Below the pieces are notes generated by a model. It had not been told where the DNA came from and did no database searches. It saw nothing but the letters and a program-made list of their open reading frames with translations. A DNA stretch of 44,534 bases from assembly GCA_947627285.1 (NCBI GenBank), contig CANQVL010000020.1:1-44534 (forward strand), in the 5' to 3' direction. Source of the stretch: an uncultured Oscillospiraceae bacterium. Lineage in GTDB: Bacteria; Bacillota; Clostridia; Oscillospirales; Oscillospiraceae. Shown one piece after another: positions 40,299 through 44,534 of the stretch (position 1 is its first letter; each line of letters begins with the position of its first letter). A program made the translations under genes and the position numbers.

Positions 40299-41267
40299 AT
40301 GAATTTTCTTGTTTCCTTTTTGAATTCCATGCCCAACGCCATCGGGCAGGGGCTTGCCTGGGGCATTATGGCGGTGGGAGTGTACATAACCTACAAGATA
40401 CTCGACATCGCCGACCTCACCGTTGACGGCTCGCTGGCGACAGGCGGGGCGGTAGCGGCGGTGCTCATAACCATGGGCTGGAACCCGTGGCTTGCCATGC
40501 TCATGGCGCTCATCGCCGGAATGCTGGCGGGGCTCGTTACGGGGCTTTTGCACACCGCCTGCGGGATACCGGCGATTCTGGCGGGAATACTGACACAGCT
40601 GGCGCTGTACTCCATCAATCTGAGGATAATGGCGTTAAACGACATCATCACAATGGGCGCGGCAGCCGCCAAGACAAAGCCCACGCTGGCGCTGAACCCG
40701 GACAGGAACGCCCTGGCGCTCTCCTCTCGGTACGTGCGGGACCTGGCGCTGAATAACCCGCTGCTGCTCCTCCTTGCCGCGGTGGCGGTGGTCATCGGGG
40801 TGCTCTACTGGTTTTTCGGGACGGAGCTGGGCTCGTCCCTGCGGGCGACGGGCGCCAACGGCAATATGGCGCGGGCGCAGGGTATAAACACCAACAGGGC
40901 AAAGGTTTTGGGGCTTGTCATCTCCAACGGGCTCGTGGCGCTCTCCGGGGCGCTTCTGGCGCAATACTCCGGCAGCGCCACCATCGACATGGGGCGCGGC
41001 GCCATCGTGATTGGTCTGGCGGCGGTGATAATCGGGCAGGTGCTCTTTAAAAAGATATTCCACAACTTCTCGCTCAAGCTTTTGTCGGCGGTGATCGGCG
41101 CCATAATCTACTACACGGTCATAACGCTGGTGCTCAGGCTGGGGCTGGAGTCCACGGATCTGAAGCTTTTGACGGCGGCGGTGGTGGCGCTGTTCCTGTC
41201 CATACCGTATCTGAAAAAGAAATACTTCACCAAAAAGACGCGGAAGGGAGGCAAGTCCAATGCTTGA
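40299..41267 (+). CDS. ABC transporter permease, TrpY-like (LivH/RbsC superfamily)
   Basis: A 322-residue membrane protein with about nine helices. MPNAIGQGLAWGIMAVGVYITYKILDIADLTVDGSLATGGAVAAVLI near the start is characteristic of the permeases that work with PF04392 binding proteins; GTELGSSLRATGANGNMARAQGINTNRAKVLGLVISNGLVALSGALLAQYSGSATIDMGRGAIVIGLAAVIIGQ carries the conserved coupling region. Start ATG at 40299 follows AAAAGGAG; an ATG at 40221 lies in the intercistronic hairpin and is rejected. The stop overlaps the ATPase start by eight bases. Confidence 0.9.
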   Translation: MNFLVSFLNSMPNAIGQGLAWGIMAVGVYITYKILDIADLTVDGSLATGGAVAAVLITMGWNPWLAMLMALIAGMLAGLVTGLLHTACGIPAILAGILTQLALYSINLRIMALNDIITMGAAAAKTKPTLALNPDRNALALSSRYVRDLALNNPLLLLLAAVAVVIGVLYWFFGTELGSSLRATGANGNMARAQGINTNRAKVLGLVISNGLVALSGALLAQYSGSATIDMGRGAIVIGLAAVIIGQVLFKKIFHNFSLKLLSAVIGAIIYYTVITLVLRLGLESTDLKLLTAAVVALFLSIPYLKKKYFTKKTRKGGKSNA

Positions 41268-42054
41268 CCTTGTGGGCGTGAGAAAGACCTTCAACATCGG
41301 CACCGTCAACGAGAAGACGGCGCTGCGGGGCGTGGACCTGCACCTGGAGGACGGGGACTTCGTAACCGTCATCGGCGGCAACGGCGCGGGGAAATCCACA
41401 CTGCTCAACGCGGTGGCGGGGACCTGGCCCGTGGACGAGGGGAAGATATCCATCGGCGGCGTGGACGTGACGCATCTGGCGGAGCACAAGAGGGCGAAAT
41501 ACATCGGCAGGGTGTTCCAGGACCCCATGATGGGCACCGCCGCGACCATGCAGATCGAGGAGAACCTGGCTCTGGCAGCTCGGCGCGGTCAGCACAGGAC
41601 GCTCAAGCGCGGGATAACCCGGGAGGAGCGGGAGGAGTATAAAAAGCTCCTGGAAATGCTGGACCTGGGGCTGGAGGACCGGCTCACGTCAAAGGTGGGG
41701 CTCCTGTCCGGCGGGCAGAGGCAGGCGCTGACGCTTCTTATGGCGACGCTGAAAAAGCCTCAGCTGCTCCTTTTGGACGAGCACACCGCCGCGCTGGACC
41801 CCAAGACGGCGGCGAAGGTGCTGGACGCCACGGAGCGGATCGTGAACCGGGATAAGCTGACCACGCTTATGATAACCCACAACATGCGCGACGCCATCGT
41901 TCACGGCAACAGGCTGATTATGATGTACGACGGCCAAATCGTTTTGGACATATCCGGCGAGGCAAAGAAGCACCTAACTGTTGAGGATCTTTTAGCTAAG
42001 TTTGGACAAACGACAGGGTCTTCAGAGGCAGACGATAAGCTACTTTTAAGTTAA
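41260..42054 (+). CDS. ABC transporter ATP-binding protein, TrpZ-like
   Basis: A 264-residue ATPase for the adjacent permease: Walker A GGNGAGKS (39-46), Q-loop VFQDPMMG, signature LSGGQ (149-153), Walker B LLLLDEH (169-175), and switch His in MITHNMRDA. The H after Walker B (DEHTAALDP) is typical of this subgroup. Start ATG at 41260 overlaps the permease gene and follows GGGAGG. Translation runs to 42054 and a strong hairpin terminator follows within 20 bases. Confidence 0.93.
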   Translation: MLDLVGVRKTFNIGTVNEKTALRGVDLHLEDGDFVTVIGGNGAGKSTLLNAVAGTWPVDEGKISIGGVDVTHLAEHKRAKYIGRVFQDPMMGTAATMQIEENLALAARRGQHRTLKRGITREEREEYKKLLEMLDLGLEDRLTSKVGLLSGGQRQALTLLMATLKKPQLLLLDEHTAALDPKTAAKVLDATERIVNRDKLTTLMITHNMRDAIVHGNRLIMMYDGQIVLDISGEAKKHLTVEDLLAKFGQTTGSSEADDKLLLS

Positions 42055-42071
42055 AAAAGGGCAACGCTCAT

Positions 42072-42105
42072 TTGTCCAAAAAAGGGAACAGCCCTTTTTG
42101 GACAA
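42072..42105 (+). terminator. Terminator of the TrpXYZ-like operon
   Basis: TTGTCCAAAAAAGGG pairs with CCCTTTTTGGACAA (one bulged A), loop AACAG. The stem carries its own T-run, so termination is plausible on either strand. Confidence 0.6.
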
Positions 42106-42117
42106 GGTCACCGGCAT
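42106..42117 (+). repeat. 12-base copy of the tRNA-Leu 3' end
   Basis: GGTCACCGGCAT equals the last 12 bases at the 3' end of the tRNA-Leu gene (42333-42344 on the minus strand), here on the plus strand, right after the terminator stem. Short enough that chance cannot be excluded, but a second copy lies at 42286. Confidence 0.5.
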
Positions 42118-42197
42118 CAAAAAAAGCAACCCGAAAGTGTTTCCTTGGGAATAAGTGGTTAAACCTCCTCGCCGAACTTTTCGGAGGGAAGGGTTTG

Positions 42198-42278
42198 GAA
42201 GGGGAACCGTCAGGGTTCCCCTTCCGATTCAATCACCCCGCCGCCGTGCGGCGGGCCGTCAGGGTTCCCCTTCCGATT
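42198..42278 (+). repeat. Direct 23-base repeat and nested hairpins
   Basis: The 23-base direct repeat (42207-42229 and 42256-42278) begins CCGTCAGGGTT and ends CTTCCGATT. The first copy forms a 12-pair hairpin with the upstream GGAAGGGGAACC; between the copies a GC hairpin CCCGCCGC/GCGGCGGG occurs. Nothing coding is seen between the ABC operon and the tRNA. Confidence 0.7.
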
Positions 42279-42285
42279 AAATCGT

Positions 42286-42343
42286 GTCACCGGCATAAGG
42301 AAAAGGACTTGCTCTTGCAAGTCCTTTTCCTTATGCCGGTGAC
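42286..42343. repeat. Perfect 27-bp inverted repeat reaching into the tRNA-Leu 3' end; terminator
   Basis: Left arm 42286-42312, loop TCTT, right arm 42317-42343, no mismatch. The outermost ten bases of the right arm (42334-42343) are the 3' end of tRNA-Leu, so the left arm contains an inverted duplicate of that end. On the minus strand the inner 16-pair stem ends in CTTTTCCTT and can serve as the terminator of the DUF896-tRNA transcript. Confidence 0.75.
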
Positions 42344-42417
42344 CGGGATCGAACCGGTACGATGTTGCCATCACGGGATTTTAAGTCCCGGGCGTCTGCC
42401 AGTTCCGCCACACCGGC
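42334..42417 (-). tRNA. tRNA-Leu (anticodon UAA)
   Basis: Read on the minus strand: acceptor GCCGGTG pairs with CACCGGC; anticodon stem CGGGA/TCCCG with loop CTTAAAA gives anticodon TAA; a long variable arm (TGGCAACATCG) as in class II tRNAs; T arm CCGGTTCGATCCCGG. The 3' CCA is not encoded (CAT follows), so it must be added after processing, consistent with the rnz gene in this window. It begins four bases after the DUF896 stop codon and lies on the same strand, so both probably share one transcript. Confidence 0.97.
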
Positions 42418-42421
42418 GCAG

Positions 42422-42625
42422 TCATTTCTTTTTCGGTATGGGGCGCTTGCTGCCGTGCTCGTCAACGAGATACGTGTTCTCAAGCTGCCCCGTGAGGCTC
42501 GCCTTTACAGCGGCGATGTACTCGGCGCGAAGCTCCGCCCTCTCCGCAAGCTCCGCCTCGGTCAGAGGGCGCTGGCGGGATATGCGGGTGAGCTCGCTTA
42601 TCCTGTCGATCCTGCTCTGCTCCAC
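42422..42625 (-). CDS. DUF896 (YnzC-like) small protein
   Basis: A 67-residue, highly charged helical protein: IDRISELTRISRQRPLTEAELAERAELRAEYIAAVKASLTGQLENTYLVDEHG. The LT-x-x-E-x-x-E-x-x-x-LR-x-x-Y-x-x-x-x-[KR] pattern is the DUF896 signature; Bacillus YnzC/SosA relatives are small cytoplasmic proteins, one linked to the SOS cell-division block. Function here unknown. The start is GTG at 42625, with GAGGTG close upstream. Its promoter is at 42647-42675 and the tRNA-Leu follows the stop by four bases. Confidence 0.9.
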   Translation of the reverse strand: MEQSRIDRISELTRISRQRPLTEAELAERAELRAEYIAAVKASLTGQLENTYLVDEHGSKRPIPKKK

Positions 42626-42646
42626 ACCATCACCTCACGTCATTTT

Positions 42647-42675
42647 ATTTTACTCACATTCACGCCGTTTGTCAA
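42647..42675 (-). promoter_or_regulatory. Promoter of DUF896-tRNA-Leu transcript
   Basis: Minus strand: TTGACA (42670-42675), 17 bases, TAAAAT (42647-42652), about 22 bases before the GTG start. Confidence 0.75.
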
Positions 42676-42756
42676 TCAAAATATTTTCGCCCGCGTAACA
42701 GGCGGCGGGCTGGGCGAATAGTATGTAGGGAACCGAGACACGGGGGAGGAAAGCTC

Positions 42757-43605
42757 ATGGATTTTGCGGTGATCGGCGGGGACATGAGGCAGGCGGCGCT
42801 GGCGCGGCTTTTGGCGGCGGACGGTCACAACGTCCGCTGCGCGGGGCTTGAGGGCGGCGGCGTGGAATGTCTGCCGCCGGAAAAGGCGCTGGAGGGCGCT
42901 GAATACGTCGTACTGCCGCTGCCGGCGGGCGGGGGTGTTTATATCAACGCGCCCCTCTCAGGGCGCAGGATAGGCGCTGAGGAGCTCACGGGGCATATAC
43001 GCCCCAAACAGACGCTCCTGGCGGGCAAGGTGGAGGGCAGGCTGGCGGAGCTTATAGACGAGCGCGGCATACGCTTTGCCGACTACTTCACCCGCGAGGA
43101 GCTGACGGTCAGAAACGCCGCAATCACCGCGGAGGGGGCAGTTGAGCTGCTCATGCGTGAGATGCCCGTGACGCTCCTGGGCAGCCGGGTGCTGGTGGTG
43201 GGATTTGGCAGGATCGGCAAGCTCCTTGCCCTGCGCCTTCACCTCCTGGGCGCCCGCGTCACCGTCTCCGCCCGCAAAAGCGCGGATATGGCGTGGATAG
43301 AGTGCCTGGGGCTTGAGAGCGCGGACACGCGGCGCCTGCGGGGGCGGCTCGGCGGATTTGACGCCGTGGTGAACACAGTACCGGCGCCGGTTTTGGACGC
43401 GCGCGCCCTTTTGGAGTTCAAAAGGGACTGCCTGTGTCTGGAGCTCGCGTCAAAGCCCGGAGGGGTGGACGCTGACGCCGCCGGGGAGCTGGGCATAAGA
43501 ATCATCGCGGCTCCGGGGCTACCGGGCAAGGCCGCCCCCGAGTCCGCCGCCGCCGCGATAAAGGAAGCCATATACAATATAATAAATGAGTTGGAGAGTG
43601 AATGA
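42757..43605 (+). CDS. dpaA: Dipicolinate synthase subunit A
   Basis: With DpaB, converts the dihydrodipicolinate-derived precursor to dipicolinic acid in the mother cell during sporulation. The 282-residue protein has an N-terminal recognition domain (MDFAVIGGDMRQAALARLL, GVYINAPLSG) and a Rossmann domain with VVGFGRIGK (148-155) for NAD(P), followed by ARVTVSARK. Start ATG at 42757 follows GGGGGAGG. Its stop overlaps the dpaB start (ATGA). I see no clear housekeeping promoter upstream, consistent with control by a sporulation sigma factor; the sequence CGAATAGTATG around 42715 is only a weak SigK-like match. Presence of this pair indicates an endospore former. Confidence 0.95.
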   Translation: MDFAVIGGDMRQAALARLLAADGHNVRCAGLEGGGVECLPPEKALEGAEYVVLPLPAGGGVYINAPLSGRRIGAEELTGHIRPKQTLLAGKVEGRLAELIDERGIRFADYFTREELTVRNAAITAEGAVELLMREMPVTLLGSRVLVVGFGRIGKLLALRLHLLGARVTVSARKSADMAWIECLGLESADTRRLRGRLGGFDAVVNTVPAPVLDARALLEFKRDCLCLELASKPGGVDADAAGELGIRIIAAPGLPGKAAPESAAAAIKEAIYNIINELESE

Positions 43606-44195
43606 TGGAAAAACTTAGGGCGGGGGTCGCCCTGTGCGGCTCCTACTGTACCTTCAAAAGCGCCGTGGACACCTTCGAGAGGCTTTGCGGCGTCTATGAC
43701 GTGACGCCCATAATGAGCGAGCGCTCCGCCGTCACGGACACCCGTTTCGGCAAGGCGGAGGACTTCCGTCAGCGCCTCACAGAAGCGTCGGGGCACGAGA
43801 TCATCGACAGCATCGTCAGGGCGGAGCCCATCGGTCCCAAACGGCTGCTGGACGTGCTGATAATCATGCCCTGCACCGGCAACACCGTCGCGAAGCTGGC
43901 AAACGGCGTCACCGATTCCGCCGTAACAATGGCGGCAAAGGCGCATCTGCGAAACGACAGGCCCGTGGTGCTCGCCGTCTCTACAAACGACGCCCTGAGC
44001 GCCAACGCGGAGAACATAGGTAAGCTCCTGGCGCGGAAAAACATATTCTTTGTGCCGTTCTATCAGGACGACCCGCTGGGAAAACCTACGTCCCTGGCGG
44101 CGGATCTTACGCTCGTCGAGGAAACCGTTTCGGCGGCGATGGAGGGCAAACAGCTCCAGCCTGTGCTCGCCCGGAAACGGAAATACAATATGTAG
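43602..44195 (+). CDS. dpaB: Dipicolinate synthase subunit B
   Basis: A 197-residue flavoprotein-like subunit of dipicolinate synthase (flavodoxin/UbiX-like fold). Motifs: VALCGSYCTFKSAVDTFERLCGVYDVTPIMSE, PIGPKRLLDVLIIMPCTGNTVAKLANGVTDSAVTMAAKAHLRNDRPVVLAVSTNDALSANAENIGKLLARKNIFFVPFYQDDPLGKPTSL. Length matches SpoVFB of Bacillus (about 200). The start is ATG at 43602 (overlap with dpaA) or the next codon ATG at 43605. A strong terminator follows, separating it from the promoters at the end of the window. Confidence 0.96.
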   Translation: MMEKLRAGVALCGSYCTFKSAVDTFERLCGVYDVTPIMSERSAVTDTRFGKAEDFRQRLTEASGHEIIDSIVRAEPIGPKRLLDVLIIMPCTGNTVAKLANGVTDSAVTMAAKAHLRNDRPVVLAVSTNDALSANAENIGKLLARKNIFFVPFYQDDPLGKPTSLAADLTLVEETVSAAMEGKQLQPVLARKRKYNM

Positions 44196-44203
44196 TGGCA
44201 AGC

Positions 44204-44234
44204 TCGCGGGGCAAAAATTCCCCGCGAATTTTTT
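44204..44234 (+). terminator. Terminator of dpaAB
   Basis: TCGCGGGG, loop CAAAAATT, CCCCGCGA, followed by ATTTTTTC. A textbook intrinsic terminator ten bases after the dpaB stop. Confidence 0.9.
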
Positions 44235-44255
44235 CAGAAAAAATCAAAAAAAGTG

Positions 44256-44381
44256 TTGACAAATGGCTCCGGGGAGTGTATATTAAGCAAGCTGTTGCGA
44301 AACGGCAAGAGAATATTCCACAAAAAACCTCTTAAAAATCTCAAAAAAGGGGTTGACAAAGAGAACAGTTTGTGGTATTCT
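44256..44381 (+). promoter_or_regulatory. Two tandem strong promoters, probable rRNA operon P1 and P2
   Basis: P1: TTGACA (44256-44261), 17 bases, TATATT (44279-44284). P2: TTGACA (44353-44358), 17 bases, TATTCT (44376-44381). Both have perfect -35 hexamers and AT-rich upstream stretches. The remaining 150 bases are an untranslated, structured-looking leader (including GCTGTCGAGAGACAGC) with no start codon and ribosome binding site. Tandem P1/P2 with such a leader fits an rrn operon beginning just beyond the window; the 16S gene itself is not reached. Confidence 0.65.
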
Positions 44382-44534
44382 AAAATTCCGCTGAGCCTGG
44401 AGGGGTGAAGGCGGGGAATGCACCTTGCGAATTAAACAATGTAAGCGAAAAGCACCAAAAAACGAAAAGGGCTTTTAAGCTGTCGAGAGACAGCGAAAGA
44501 TTCTTTTGAGAGCTTGAATTAGCGATCAAAAAAT

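Noticed and set aside
42700-42735. SigK-type promoter before dpaA
   Set aside because: CGAATAGTATG matches the CATAnnnTA -10 only loosely and no clear -35 is present; mentioned but not annotated.

Overview
The window reads as chromosomal DNA of a GC-rich, spore-forming Clostridia, most likely Oscillospiraceae/Ruminococcaceae. The grounds are the dipicolinate synthase pair dpaA-dpaB, the XpaC/TelA pair, a CsaB pyruvyltransferase, a YnzC-type DUF896 protein, AGGAGG-type ribosome binding sites throughout, and TTGACA/TATAAT-type promoters with 17-base spacers. Genes are tightly packed, often with 4-base ATGA or GTGA overlaps.

Layout. Positions 30-1551 (minus): a thiol peroxidase (bcp), a macro-like/HTH protein and a truncated vWA gene. 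1748-3796: an LtaS-type sulfatase-fold membrane enzyme. 3969-13403: arginine biosynthesis, argG-argH-argC-argJ, then a 755-base gap filled by a dispersed repeat, then argB-argD-argF and rnz (RNase Z). Two candidate ArgR boxes precede argG. 13600-16640: an FtsX-type ABC permease and ATPase behind a palindromic operator candidate, facing a GNAT acetyltransferase. 16637-18698 (minus): a CAT/condensation-fold acyltransferase and a six-helix membrane protein. 18897-21424: a cytoplasmic protein joining a ParB-like segment to a BMP/PnrA-type ligand-binding domain, followed by a metallophosphoesterase. 21492-24964 (minus): xpaC-telA-lemA-TPM. 25065-26339 (minus): obgE. 26538-36990: one long cell-envelope operon, murJ, O-antigen-ligase-like, GT4, two DUF4330 proteins, a GT4-CsaB fusion and an M16 peptidase. 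37820-38956 (minus): RodA/FtsW. 39225-42054: a TrpXYZ-like ABC importer. 42334-42625 (minus): DUF896 gene and tRNA-Leu(UAA). 42757-44195: dpaA-dpaB. From 44256 to the end there are two tandem strong promoters and an untranslated leader, most simply the start of an rRNA operon just outside the window.

The most unusual object is a large composite intergenic repeat in two copies, about 8758-9445 and 37014-37805. Each copy has an AT-rich left border with an outward-facing minus-strand promoter whose hexamers are conserved although the spacer is not, then a series of hairpins with compensatory base changes between copies, a conserved core of roughly 215 bases, and right ends that mirror the left ends. 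It carries no convincing protein gene. It separates argJ from argB and fills the gap between the M16 peptidase and rodA. I could not search databases, so whether it is already described is unknown to me.

Other points worth a look: tRNA-Leu 3'-end duplications next to a perfect 27-base inverted repeat; the ParB-like/BMP fusion; the GT4-CsaB fusion; and the vWA remnant whose ribosome binding site lies in a hairpin. All functions are inferred from sequence reading alone.
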